Origin: a virus
Strand: one strand, 5' to 3'
Length of the DNA: 23,347 bases
IMG/VR virus record: IMGVR_UViG_3300018428_000193
Coordinates: 1 to 23,347 of that record
A program made the translations under genes and the position numbers. Shown here in pieces: positions 8,705 through 17,777 of the stretch (the stretch's first letter is position 1; each line of letters begins with the position of its first letter). The notes below the pieces were generated by a model. The model ran no database searches. It was not told the origin of the DNA and worked only from the letters and a program-made list of their open reading frames with translations.

Positions 8705-10273
8705 ATGGCCGCCGTCGTAACAGATCAATTTAGAATTTCGAATGCGAGTAGTTTTATAAACTCTGTGTTAGATAGTAGTAATTCTTATTATGTCTTTTTG
8801 GGATTAGCATCACCTACTTCACCATCAGTTGGTTTTGGTAGAACATCAGATTGGGATACTAATACTCCATCACCATATGATAATTTGAGTTATTCTACAC
8901 ATTATAAAGATACTGCTTTATTTGGAAAGAAAGTTTCTGGAACTAATATCAGAAGAGTTATTAGAAAAGTTACTTGGACTTCTAATACTCGTTATGATAT
9001 GTATCGTCATGATTATAATACTGCAACTAATCTAGCACCAAATTCCCAATTTGGTAGATTGTATGACTCTAATTATTATGTTCTCAATAGTGACTTTAGA
9101 GTTTATATTTGTTTAGATAATAACTCCAGCGGAACTAATCTAAAGGGTGATGTTTCTTTAAACGAACCAACGTTTACTGATTCAGAACCAGTTACTCTTG
9201 CTGATGGATACACTTGGAAATTTCTATACTCAATTTCTCCAAGTGATATTATAAAATTTGATTCTACCGAATATGTTTCTGTTCCTAATGAATGGGCGAC
9301 TACAACAGACACATCTATACAAACTATAAGAGATGATGCTGATTCCAGCACAAATAATAATCAAATAAGAGTTGTTTATATTGATAATGCTGGATCTGGA
9401 TATGTTGATGGAACTTATTCAAATCTAGATATACTTGGCGATGGAAGTGGAGGAAAAGTAACTGTAACCGTAACTGGAGGATCTATTAGTTCTGTTATTG
9501 TTACCACAGGCGGAAAAGACTATACTTATGGAATAATTGATTTAAGTCAAGCACATCCACCAGGAGCAACTTCTCTATCATCTCCTGCAAAATTAATTCC
9601 TATTATTCCTCCATCTAGAGGTCATGGATATGATATTTATTCTGAACTTGGATGTGATAAAGTTTTAATATATGCAAGATTTGATGATTCTACGAAAGAT
9701 TTTCCAATTGACACACAATTTGCTCAAGTTGGTATTGTAAAAAATCCTAAAGAATTTTCTTCAGGTATAACAACATATACTGATAGTACATATTCTTCTT
9801 TGTATGCTGCAAAGTTAACATCAGCATTTACCGCAACACCAACTAAGGGAGAAAGAATCACTCAAACTTATACTTCTGGTGGAATATCTGTAACTGCAAA
9901 AGGTTATGTTGCATCTTATGATTCTGAAACAAAAGTTCTGAAGTATTTCCAAGATAGATCATTATATTACAATAATGATTATGATGAAACTGACTACATT
10001 GGAGTTGCTATTGGTTCTAAAGTGGTTCCATTTGTAAGCACTTCTAATATAGAGTTTGATTCTAGCGGAACCGCTTCAATTGATACGACTTTAAGTGATA
10101 GTAAAGTCACGATTGGTTCTAAGATAGTAAATCTTGGAGTGACTTTTAGTAGTGGACTCGCGAATCCAGAGATAAATAAAAATACTGGCGACTTAATTTA
10201 TATTGATAATAGATCGTTAGTAGAACGAGACATTAGACAAAAAGAAGACATTAAAATCATCCTGGAATTCTAA
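8705..10273 (+). CDS. 8: Baseplate wedge subunit gp8
   Basis: The product (522 residues) is a homologue of T4 gp8, a dimeric wedge component of the contractile-tail baseplate. Agreement with T4 gp8 as I recall it includes the N-terminal VVTDQFRISN segment, FRVYICLD (131-138), DGYTWKFLYSISPSD (168-181, T4 GYVWEYLFEIPPD), a FAQVGIVKNPKEF segment (339-351, T4 FRQISIITNPLEA) and the extreme C terminus GDLIYIDNRS...IKIILEF (495-522, T4 GEMIYMENRP...INILFTF). T4 gp8 has 334 residues. The extra length sits mainly in two places: a GSGY-type unit at about 229-275, and residues about 352-494, which carry a GERITQTYTSGG unit. The gene follows a late promoter. No clear Shine-Dalgarno sequence precedes the ATG. 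It ends 5 nt before the next start, consistent with one transcript. Confidence 0.92.
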   Translation: MAAVVTDQFRISNASSFINSVLDSSNSYYVFLGLASPTSPSVGFGRTSDWDTNTPSPYDNLSYSTHYKDTALFGKKVSGTNIRRVIRKVTWTSNTRYDMYRHDYNTATNLAPNSQFGRLYDSNYYVLNSDFRVYICLDNNSSGTNLKGDVSLNEPTFTDSEPVTLADGYTWKFLYSISPSDIIKFDSTEYVSVPNEWATTTDTSIQTIRDDADSSTNNNQIRVVYIDNAGSGYVDGTYSNLDILGDGSGGKVTVTVTGGSISSVIVTTGGKDYTYGIIDLSQAHPPGATSLSSPAKLIPIIPPSRGHGYDIYSELGCDKVLIYARFDDSTKDFPIDTQFAQVGIVKNPKEFSSGITTYTDSTYSSLYAAKLTSAFTATPTKGERITQTYTSGGISVTAKGYVASYDSETKVLKYFQDRSLYYNNDYDETDYIGVAIGSKVVPFVSTSNIEFDSSGTASIDTTLSDSKVTIGSKIVNLGVTFSSGLANPEINKNTGDLIYIDNRSLVERDIRQKEDIKIILEF

Positions 10274-10278
10274 AGCAA

Positions 10279-13200
10279 ATGGCACAAAAAACAGATCTAA
10301 ATATCAGTCCATATTATGATGATTTTGATTCATCAAAAAACTTCTATAAAGTACTATTCAAACCAGGATTTCCAGTTCAAGCCAGAGAACTAACGACCTT
10401 ACAATCAATTCTTCAGGGTCAAATAGAAGATTTTGGAAGTCATATGTTCAAAGAGGGATCAATGGTCATCCCTGGGAATGTATCATATGATGATCAGTTT
10501 TATGCCGTTAAATTAGATAATACTAAGTTTGGAATTGATATATCAGTTTATATTAAGAATTTTATTGGAAAGACCATAACTGGATTGACATCAGGATCTA
10601 CAGCAACAATTCAACATGTTGCTTTTCCGGAAGAAAGTGATGATGTTGATCATGTCACAATTTATGTAAAGTATGTTGATTCTGACAATAATTATGAGTT
10701 TAATGAGTTTCTAGACGGAGAATCTTTCTTTGCTTCAGAAGATGTTGTATATGGAAATACAACAATACCAGCAGGAACAATATTTGCTGATGCAATTTCT
10801 TTAAATTCTACTTCCATAGGATCTGCTATTTCTATTGCAGAAGGAATTTATTTTATAAGAGGATATTTTGTCAATGTAGAGAGTCAGACTATAGTTTTGG
10901 ATTATTATACAAATAATCCTTCATATAGAGTTGGTTTAAAAGTAGATGAAATTTTAGAAACTGCTAAAGATGATTCTTCTTTATATGATCCAGCAAAAGG
11001 ATTTACCAACTTTGCTGCCCCTGGAGCTGATAGATTAAAAATAAATTTAACTCTAACAAAAAAATCACTAGACGATCTCACAGATACTGATTTTGTTGAG
11101 GTTTTAAGAGTAGATAATGGTGAAGTTAAAAAGATAATAGTAAAAACAGATTATAATATCATAAGAGATTATCTTGCGAAGAGAACTTTTGATGAATCCG
11201 GAAACTATTCAATTGATGAGTATGATGTTACAGTTGATAATTCATTAAATAATGGAATTGATAGTGATGGTTTATTCTTTGCTTCTGAAAGAACTGATCA
11301 AGGGAATGAACCATCTGAAGACTTAATGTGCATCAAGGTATCTCCTGGTAAGGCATATGTTCAGGGATATGATGTTGAATCAGTTGCAACGACAATTTTA
11401 GATGTAGAAAAACCTAGAAGCACTCAAACAATTGATAGTGCAAATATTCCCTTTGAAATGGGAAATATTTTGAGAGTCAATAATGTTTCTGGAGTACCAA
11501 GTCACAAAAAAACCATTGAATTATATAATCAGCATGGTGGTAATGGAATTAGAATAGGTGATGCTAGAGTATATACTTTCAATTTGACTGATGCTGCATA
11601 TGAAAATAATTCTACAAATTGGGATCTATACTTATATGATATTCAAACATATACAACATTAATTTTAAATAGAACTGTCAATTCAGATGAGTTGCCAGCA
11701 ACTTCCTATGTTAAAGGGAAGAGTAGTGGTGCTAGTGGATATCTTGCATCTGCTGCTAATGGGAAAGATCATATTAATTTAAGACAAACCTCTGGAACTT
11801 TCATATCTGGAGAGCAGATTATAGTAAATGGTCTTGATTCTTCAGCAACAATTAATTCAGTTAATTCTTTTGGAACAAGAGAAATTAAATCTGTAAAGCA
11901 ACCTACTAGCGTTTCTGGATTTAATAATGATTTTGTTGCGGACACATTGCTTGATTCAAATTTCCTTCCAAATTCAGTATCTCAGGTAACAATATCTGCT
12001 GGAGTTGGTGGAGTGTCGCAAGTAACCTCTCCAGGAAAAGTATTTACAGGAATCAAAACAGATTCTATTATTAGATATAGTGTTGCTGGATTAAAAACAG
12101 AAACATTTAATAGAGTTTCGGGAATTTCTGAAGATGGGTTGACAATGGAACTCTCAGGAATTTCAACAGTTTCTGGAGTCTTTATTGGAGGATTGCCAAC
12201 ATCAGAAATCAATCCATTTATAAACATTGGTGCTCCTATCATTAGAAATGAGCAAAGTGGTCAACTGTATGAGATTCTTCCTGATACAAATATTTCAACG
12301 ATAAATTTATCAAGTTCTACATTATCAGTATCTGAGCAAATAACAGGCGAAACAACAAATGGTTCTGGAGTATTAGTCTTTGATGTTACCCAAACAGGTC
12401 TCTCAACCTCATTCTTTAAATCATTTGACCAAGAGAGATTCTCCGTACACTATGATGCATCAGGAAATGGAGGAATTGGTACGATAACTTCAGATGCTTT
12501 TGTTCTGAGTGGAGGTTCTGATGAAGCAACTATTTCAGGATTACGTGCTAGCCAATCTGATGTTATAGTCAATGTAACTTCAGACAAGCAAGGAATTCAA
12601 AGTAAAATTAAGCAATATACTAGAAGTGCTTCATTAAATGTAAATTTATCGGCAAATCCAGAATCTGGAACTGCGGAAAATACATCAATCAATGATGGTT
12701 TAACCTATAATAAATTCTATGGACTTAGAGTTCAAGATCAGGAAATTTCTTTAAATTTCCCAGATGTAGTTAAAGTTCTTGCAATATATGAATCATTAAA
12801 TACTTCAAATCCTACTCCAGATAGAGTTCAGTTCTCAGCATCTGCAGATGTAACAACTAATGCAATAGTTGGAGAAAATATTGTTGGACAACAGAGTGGT
12901 GCTATTGCTAGAGTTTTATCTAAAACTGGTGTTCCATCAAATAATTTGGATATTATTTACTTGAATGAAAACAAATTTGTTGTCGGAGAACAGGTTAAAT
13001 TTGAAGAATCAAATATTAGCACTGATATTCAGGCATTAACTTTAGGTTTATATAACGACGTTACAAATTCTTACACCTTAGATAAAGGTCAAAGAGAGCA
13101 ATATTATGATTATTCTAGAATTGTCAGAAATAGAGGAGAAAAAATACCATCTAAGATATTATTAGTTATTTTTGACCATTATACTGTTCCAGCATCAGAT

Positions 13201-16200
13201 AGTGGTGATGTGTTCTCTATTTTGAGTTATGATCAAGATAGATTTGCAGAGGATATTCCTACAATTGGTCCAAATGAAATAAGAGCTTCCGATACTCTTG
13301 ATTTTAGACCAAGAGTATCTGAGTTTACTAGCACTACTGCCTCTCCATTTGATTTTAGTGCAAGATCATTTGATACTTCTCCAAAATTAATTGTAAAACC
13401 AAATGAAAGTTCTATCATTGGATATGAAAATTATCTAGGTAGAATTGATAAAGTTTATCTTGATAAGTATGGATCTTTTAAAGTTGTAAAAGGCACTTCA
13501 GGAAATCCTTTAAGAGAACCATTAGCACCAAATGATGTTATGGAAGTAGCAACTATTGAGTTGCCTCCATATCTTTATAATCCAGAAGATGCTGAGATAA
13601 CTGTTACTGAGAACAGAAGATATACAATGAGAGATATTGGTCAACTTGAAGATAGAATTGAGCAATTAGAAACTGTTACTTCATTATCTTTCCTTGAACT
13701 TGGAACAGAAGTTTTACAAATTCAAGATGCAGAAGGAAGAAATAGATTCAAGAGTGGATTCTTTGTTGATGATTTTAATGATGCATCTTTTATTGCTCAA
13801 GGATCTTCAGGACAAATTAATACAAATCAATTTGAACCGATACGGAGTTCTGAAGTATTAAACTTTGAATTAGCATCTGCAGTAAGTATTCCGGAAAATG
13901 AACTTGATAATTCTATTGATTATGAATTATTAGATTCAAATGTTAAAAAAACTGGGGAGTTGGTAACACTAGACTATAGTGATGTTGGGTGGATTGAACA
14001 GGCTCTTGCAACTAGAGTAGAAAATGTGAATCCATTCCATGTTGTTACATATAATGGAACAGTAAAATTAACACCAAAAAGTGATACTTGGGTTAGAACT
14101 ATAAGACTTGGCGGTAGAATATCTACTAATACAAGATTTGTAGCTGATGTTGGAAGAAGGGGACAGGCAAGAACCAGAACATCAAGCAGAGATGTTGTAG
14201 TGGCAAGTGGTGCGGAAAGATTTATGCGCTCTAGAGGAGTTCAGTTTGTTTCCAAGAACTTAAAACCACTTACAAGATTCTATCAATTCTTAGATGGAAA
14301 TGGATCTGTAGATTTTGTACCAAAATTATTAGAAATTTCTGGAGATTCTTCATTAGAAAATTATGGTTCAATAGGTACGTTCCAAGTTGGTGAAACTGTA
14401 ATTGGATATACAAATAGTTCCAATAGAGAGTTAATTAGATTTAGAGTTGCTACTTCTAATCATAAAGAAGGTCCATATAATAATCCTAGCAACACATTTA
14501 ATATAAATCCATATGTTAAATCTGAAAACATTTCATCTGGATATAGTCCATCATCCAAAATTCTTAATGTAGATATTGCTTCTTTGGCAGATATATCTCA
14601 AACAAGATACGATGGATATGTCTTAAAAGGAATGATTCTTGTTGGGCAGAGTAGTGGAGCATATGCGTTTGTTAAAGATGTTCGTCTGGTTAGTGACAAC
14701 TATGGTGATTTAATTGGATCATTCTTCTTGAGAAATCCTCTGGGATCACCAACACCAAGTGTAAGAATAAGAACCGGAACAAAAACTTATAGACTTACAA
14801 ATAGTCCAACAAATGCTACACCTCTTCGTGGAAGTAAGTTGACATCTAGTGCACAAGTTGCATATAGATCTACTGGTAGATTTGAGGTTAGACAAAGAGT
14901 TACTACGGTAAATAGAACTCAGTTCTATGATCCTCTTGCCCAATCATTTAGTGTTGGAGGAAATGTTGAGGCTCCTAATTTACTGGGATTCAATGATGAT
15001 GACGATGGAGCATTCTTAACTGCGGTAGATTTGTATTTTGCAAATAAACCAGCAGGAAATGATGAAGTTAGAGTTGAAATTAGAACAGTTGAGCTTGGAA
15101 CTCCAACTAGAACTATCATAGGAAATCCTGTTGTATTACAACCAGGTGATATTCAAACTTCAAGAACAGGGGAAGTTGCTACTAAGGCAACGTTTGATTA
15201 TCCAATTTATCTTGCTCCTGGAGAAGAATATGCGATCGTCTTAGTTGCAGAAACATCAGACGAATATGAAGTATGGATTGCACAAATGGGTGAGAGAACT
15301 GTCAATACTCAGTCTTTACCAGATGCAGAATCTGTAAGATATACAAAACAATTTGCTCTTGGTAGTTTGTTCAAATCACAAAATGGATCAATTTGGACAG
15401 CAAACCAATATCAAGATCTTAAGTTCAAACTTTATAAAGCAAACTTCACTTCATCTACTGGAACAGCATTCTTCTACAATCCACCATTAAATCAATATGC
15501 CAATGATTATTTACAGAATAATCCATTAGTAACTTTACCAAAACAAGCAACTCTTGGTATTACAACAGTTAGTGATACTAATTTGATTGGCATTCTAACT
15601 GCTGGAAGAAAACTTGCAGGTTCAGAACCATATGTAAGTGCTACTGTTGTTGGGCAAGGTTCATCTGTTTCAACGGTTAGTGTTGCCTTTAGTGGATCAA
15701 ATTATACCGCAGATTCTAGCGTTGATACTTTTGCAATAACAGGTCAAGGAACTGGACTTAAGTTGAGTATCAATACTGATAGTGATGGAAAAATTATTGG
15801 AGTTCCTACTGCAGTAACTGCTGGTAATGGGTATTCTGTTGGAGATGTTGTTGGAATTACGACTTCTACAGTTTCTTCTAATACTGGAAGAGATGCTAGA
15901 ATAACAATTGGTGCAATTACAGGTTTAGACACCTTATACTTATCAAATATTCAAGGTAATACTTTTACGGTTGGTGCTGGTGTAAGTTACTATAATAACA
16001 GTGGAACAATTGTTTCAATGGCGTCAACTTTGATCAGAACATATAATGCAAACTCTAATGAATATTCTGGCAACTATTTGCAGGTTAATCACTTTAACCA
16101 TGCAATGCACGCGTCCAACAATAAACTGGTAATAAATGGTGCAGAATCTAATATTGCACCAACTACTCTTTCTACAAAATTAGAATCTGACGAAGTTTCA

Positions 16201-17424
16201 ACAATTAGTGTTGGTAGCACTGCAAACTTTGATACTTTTGAGGGTGTTTCTGTAAGTGCATCAAACCCTGGATATGTAATTATTAAACCAGGAGACGAGA
16301 TTATATCATATAGTGGAGTTGGTGCAGGAACTCTTTCAATTGCTTCCGGTGGAAGAGGTATTGGAACATCGGTAGTTATTCCACATGAAATTAATTCTGA
16401 GGTTTATAAGTATGAGATGAATGGAGTATCTCTGAGAAGAATTAATACAACTCATGATATAAGTTCTCTTGATATCAGAATGGATAATTACTATGTTGAA
16501 ATTGACAGATCAGCAAACGGAACTGATAGATCTTCCGATGCATCTCTCGCAGGTGCTCCTGAGTTATCATTTGCAGATGAATCCACCTTAGGTGGTGATT
16601 CTTGTAAGGTATCAAGAAATATACAATTCACCGAAGTAACTCCAAATGCTGAGATCTTTACACCAGGAAATACCTCAGCAAATGCAACCATTAGAACCGT
16701 AACAGGAACTAGTGTTGATGGATCTGAAGTATCTTTCCTAGATAATGGATTTGAACCTATAGAAATGAATTCTAACAATGTATTGAATTCTACAAGAATT
16801 GTTTGTTCTAAGACAAATGAAGATGCACATCTTGATGGATTGCCAAGAAATAAATCACTTACCCTTGGAATCACCATGCAGAGTGATAATCCAAATCTTT
16901 CTCCATATATCTTCACAGACACAGCAAATATTCAATTAGATGGATACAGAGTAAATAATCCAATTACGGATCTATCTAAAGATAATAGAGTAAAATCTAT
17001 TAATAATGATCCTCATGAAGCTGTGTATGTTTCCAATGATATATTCTTAGCAAATCCAGCAACTTCATTGAAGGTTCTAGTTTCTGCATACAGGCATGAG
17101 TCTGCTGATATTAGAGTTTTATATAAACTCATCAGAGCAGATTCTCAGGAAGTTGATCAAGAATTTGAATTATTTCCTGGTTATGATAACTTACTTGATA
17201 CTGATAATGATGGATTTGGAGATAAGATTATTGATTCCGCAAACAACAGTGGAAGATCTGATGCTTTTGTTAGATCAAGTTTAGATAATGAATATCGGGA
17301 ATATCAGTTTACTGCAGATAATCTTGATTTATTCACAGGATATGCTATTAAGATTGTTCTTTCCGGAACTAATCAAGCATATGCTCCGAAGATTAGAGAA
17401 TTGAGAACAATTGCTGTAAGATGA
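10279..17424 (+). CDS. DUF4815-type giant baseplate/tail structural protein
   Basis: This 2381-residue protein has the hallmarks of the large DUF4815 proteins of marine T4-like phages. The N-terminal block includes VQARELTTLQSILQGQIEDF (33-52), followed by SPGKAYVQGYDVE (about 355-367). A likely coiled coil lies near 1113-1140 (RDIGQLEDRIEQLE) and is followed by an RFKSGFFVDDF block. From about 1550 a domain begins YDPLAQSFSV and runs to VWIAQMGER (about 1665). The C-terminal domain (about 2230-2381) contains DPHEAVYVS, FELFPGYDNL and a DTDNDGFGD loop (2307-2315). SGA/GE-type repeat units lie between the blocks. It sits after gene 8, where T4 has genes 9 to 12, so it is probably a baseplate-attached peripheral or fibre-linking protein; gp10-like is a possible label but not proven. 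Its stop overlaps the next start (ATGA). Confidence 0.85.
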   Translation: MAQKTDLNISPYYDDFDSSKNFYKVLFKPGFPVQARELTTLQSILQGQIEDFGSHMFKEGSMVIPGNVSYDDQFYAVKLDNTKFGIDISVYIKNFIGKTITGLTSGSTATIQHVAFPEESDDVDHVTIYVKYVDSDNNYEFNEFLDGESFFASEDVVYGNTTIPAGTIFADAISLNSTSIGSAISIAEGIYFIRGYFVNVESQTIVLDYYTNNPSYRVGLKVDEILETAKDDSSLYDPAKGFTNFAAPGADRLKINLTLTKKSLDDLTDTDFVEVLRVDNGEVKKIIVKTDYNIIRDYLAKRTFDESGNYSIDEYDVTVDNSLNNGIDSDGLFFASERTDQGNEPSEDLMCIKVSPGKAYVQGYDVESVATTILDVEKPRSTQTIDSANIPFEMGNILRVNNVSGVPSHKKTIELYNQHGGNGIRIGDARVYTFNLTDAAYENNSTNWDLYLYDIQTYTTLILNRTVNSDELPATSYVKGKSSGASGYLASAANGKDHINLRQTSGTFISGEQIIVNGLDSSATINSVNSFGTREIKSVKQPTSVSGFNNDFVADTLLDSNFLPNSVSQVTISAGVGGVSQVTSPGKVFTGIKTDSIIRYSVAGLKTETFNRVSGISEDGLTMELSGISTVSGVFIGGLPTSEINPFINIGAPIIRNEQSGQLYEILPDTNISTINLSSSTLSVSEQITGETTNGSGVLVFDVTQTGLSTSFFKSFDQERFSVHYDASGNGGIGTITSDAFVLSGGSDEATISGLRASQSDVIVNVTSDKQGIQSKIKQYTRSASLNVNLSANPESGTAENTSINDGLTYNKFYGLRVQDQEISLNFPDVVKVLAIYESLNTSNPTPDRVQFSASADVTTNAIVGENIVGQQSGAIARVLSKTGVPSNNLDIIYLNENKFVVGEQVKFEESNISTDIQALTLGLYNDVTNSYTLDKGQREQYYDYSRIVRNRGEKIPSKILLVIFDHYTVPASDSGDVFSILSYDQDRFAEDIPTIGPNEIRASDTLDFRPRVSEFTSTTASPFDFSARSFDTSPKLIVKPNESSIIGYENYLGRIDKVYLDKYGSFKVVKGTSGNPLREPLAPNDVMEVATIELPPYLYNPEDAEITVTENRRYTMRDIGQLEDRIEQLETVTSLSFLELGTEVLQIQDAEGRNRFKSGFFVDDFNDASFIAQGSSGQINTNQFEPIRSSEVLNFELASAVSIPENELDNSIDYELLDSNVKKTGELVTLDYSDVGWIEQALATRVENVNPFHVVTYNGTVKLTPKSDTWVRTIRLGGRISTNTRFVADVGRRGQARTRTSSRDVVVASGAERFMRSRGVQFVSKNLKPLTRFYQFLDGNGSVDFVPKLLEISGDSSLENYGSIGTFQVGETVIGYTNSSNRELIRFRVATSNHKEGPYNNPSNTFNINPYVKSENISSGYSPSSKILNVDIASLADISQTRYDGYVLKGMILVGQSSGAYAFVKDVRLVSDNYGDLIGSFFLRNPLGSPTPSVRIRTGTKTYRLTNSPTNATPLRGSKLTSSAQVAYRSTGRFEVRQRVTTVNRTQFYDPLAQSFSVGGNVEAPNLLGFNDDDDGAFLTAVDLYFANKPAGNDEVRVEIRTVELGTPTRTIIGNPVVLQPGDIQTSRTGEVATKATFDYPIYLAPGEEYAIVLVAETSDEYEVWIAQMGERTVNTQSLPDAESVRYTKQFALGSLFKSQNGSIWTANQYQDLKFKLYKANFTSSTGTAFFYNPPLNQYANDYLQNNPLVTLPKQATLGITTVSDTNLIGILTAGRKLAGSEPYVSATVVGQGSSVSTVSVAFSGSNYTADSSVDTFAITGQGTGLKLSINTDSDGKIIGVPTAVTAGNGYSVGDVVGITTSTVSSNTGRDARITIGAITGLDTLYLSNIQGNTFTVGAGVSYYNNSGTIVSMASTLIRTYNANSNEYSGNYLQVNHFNHAMHASNNKLVINGAESNIAPTTLSTKLESDEVSTISVGSTANFDTFEGVSVSASNPGYVIIKPGDEIISYSGVGAGTLSIASGGRGIGTSVVIPHEINSEVYKYEMNGVSLRRINTTHDISSLDIRMDNYYVEIDRSANGTDRSSDASLAGAPELSFADESTLGGDSCKVSRNIQFTEVTPNAEIFTPGNTSANATIRTVTGTSVDGSEVSFLDNGFEPIEMNSNNVLNSTRIVCSKTNEDAHLDGLPRNKSLTLGITMQSDNPNLSPYIFTDTANIQLDGYRVNNPITDLSKDNRVKSINNDPHEAVYVSNDIFLANPATSLKVLVSAYRHESADIRVLYKLIRADSQEVDQEFELFPGYDNLLDTDNDGFGDKIIDSANNSGRSDAFVRSSLDNEYREYQFTADNLDLFTGYAIKIVLSGTNQAYAPKIRELRTIAVR

Positions 17425-17618
17425 TAAAAGTTGAAGGACATCCCAATCTTTACAGGGATGAAAAAACAGGAGCTATCGTTAATTGTGATGCGATAGGATA
17501 TCAAAATTATGTAAAATCTTTGAATAAAAAAGATTCTCAGAGAATTGAGTTGGATAATATTAAAAAAGATATTGATGAAATTAAATCTCTATTAAAGGAA
17601 TTAATAAATGGAAAATGA
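17421..17618 (+). CDS. Conserved 65-residue protein of marine T4-like phages, function unknown
   Basis: A small basic-to-neutral protein beginning MIKVEGHPNLYRDEKTGAIV. The N-terminal half resembles a short conserved phage protein I recall from this position in T4-like cyanophages. The C-terminal half (about residues 36-62, IELDNIKKDIDEIKSLLKEL) has regular hydrophobic spacing and should form a coiled-coil helix. There is no signal peptide or membrane segment. The start codon overlaps the stop of the DUF4815 gene by 4 nt (ATGA), so it is probably translated by coupling. A small assembly or linker protein for the neighbouring structural proteins is possible, but nothing in the sequence proves it. 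Confidence 0.75.
   Translation: MIKVEGHPNLYRDEKTGAIVNCDAIGYQNYVKSLNKKDSQRIELDNIKKDIDEIKSLLKELINGK
17594..17599 (+). promoter_or_regulatory. Ribosome binding site for the 43-codon ORF
   Basis: AAAGGA lies 8 nt before the ATG at 17608, inside the 3' end of the 65-residue gene. This is a good Shine-Dalgarno match with ideal spacing, in a phage where many starts lack one, and it is the main reason to accept the short overlapping ORF. Confidence 0.6.
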
Positions 17619-17739
17619 TGAAGAGAAGTCAATTGAAGATCCAAAAGAATCTTCAATTGAGAATAAACAGGATGAAACAAACAAAAAAGAAGTCAACTTG
17701 AGTAATCAGACGATTATTGGATTACTTCTGGATATTTAA
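17608..17739 (+). CDS. Small acidic ORF of 43 codons, unknown function
   Basis: An ATG at 17608 opens a 43-residue frame that starts MENDEEKSIEDPKESSIENK and ends NQTIIGLLLDI. The first two thirds are highly charged and mostly acidic, while the last 10 residues are hydrophobic. A Shine-Dalgarno sequence (AAAGGA) is well placed, and the start overlaps the previous stop by 11 nt. It fills what would otherwise be the longest untranslated gap in the window (17619-17777), and its stop lies just before the next late promoter. An SIE motif occurs twice, encoded by two copies of TCAATTGA (17629-17636 and 17653-17660). I do not recognise the family; it could be a real late micro-protein or a fortuitous ORF. 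Confidence 0.5.
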   Translation: MENDEEKSIEDPKESSIENKQDETNKKEVNLSNQTIIGLLLDI

Positions 17740-17741
17740 GA

Positions 17742-17749
17742 TATAAATA
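17742..17749 (+). promoter_or_regulatory. T4-type late promoter upstream of the fibre-neck-terminase block
   Basis: TATAAATA, an exact T4 late promoter core, lies 2 nt after the stop of the 43-codon ORF and 28 nt before the ATG at 17778. The extended string TATAAATATCTAAA is identical to that before gene 8. The core lies inside a perfect inverted repeat, AGATAT-AA-ATATCT (17739-17752). It should drive the block from 17778 through gene 16 and onward. Confidence 0.85.
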
Positions 17750-17777
17750 TCTAAAGGTATACTCATCAACTATAATA

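Noticed and set aside
16491-16922. 143-codon open frame on the - strand
   Set aside because: It lies wholly inside the DUF4815 gene and its translation shows no family likeness. Long antisense frames are common opposite this kind of coding sequence.
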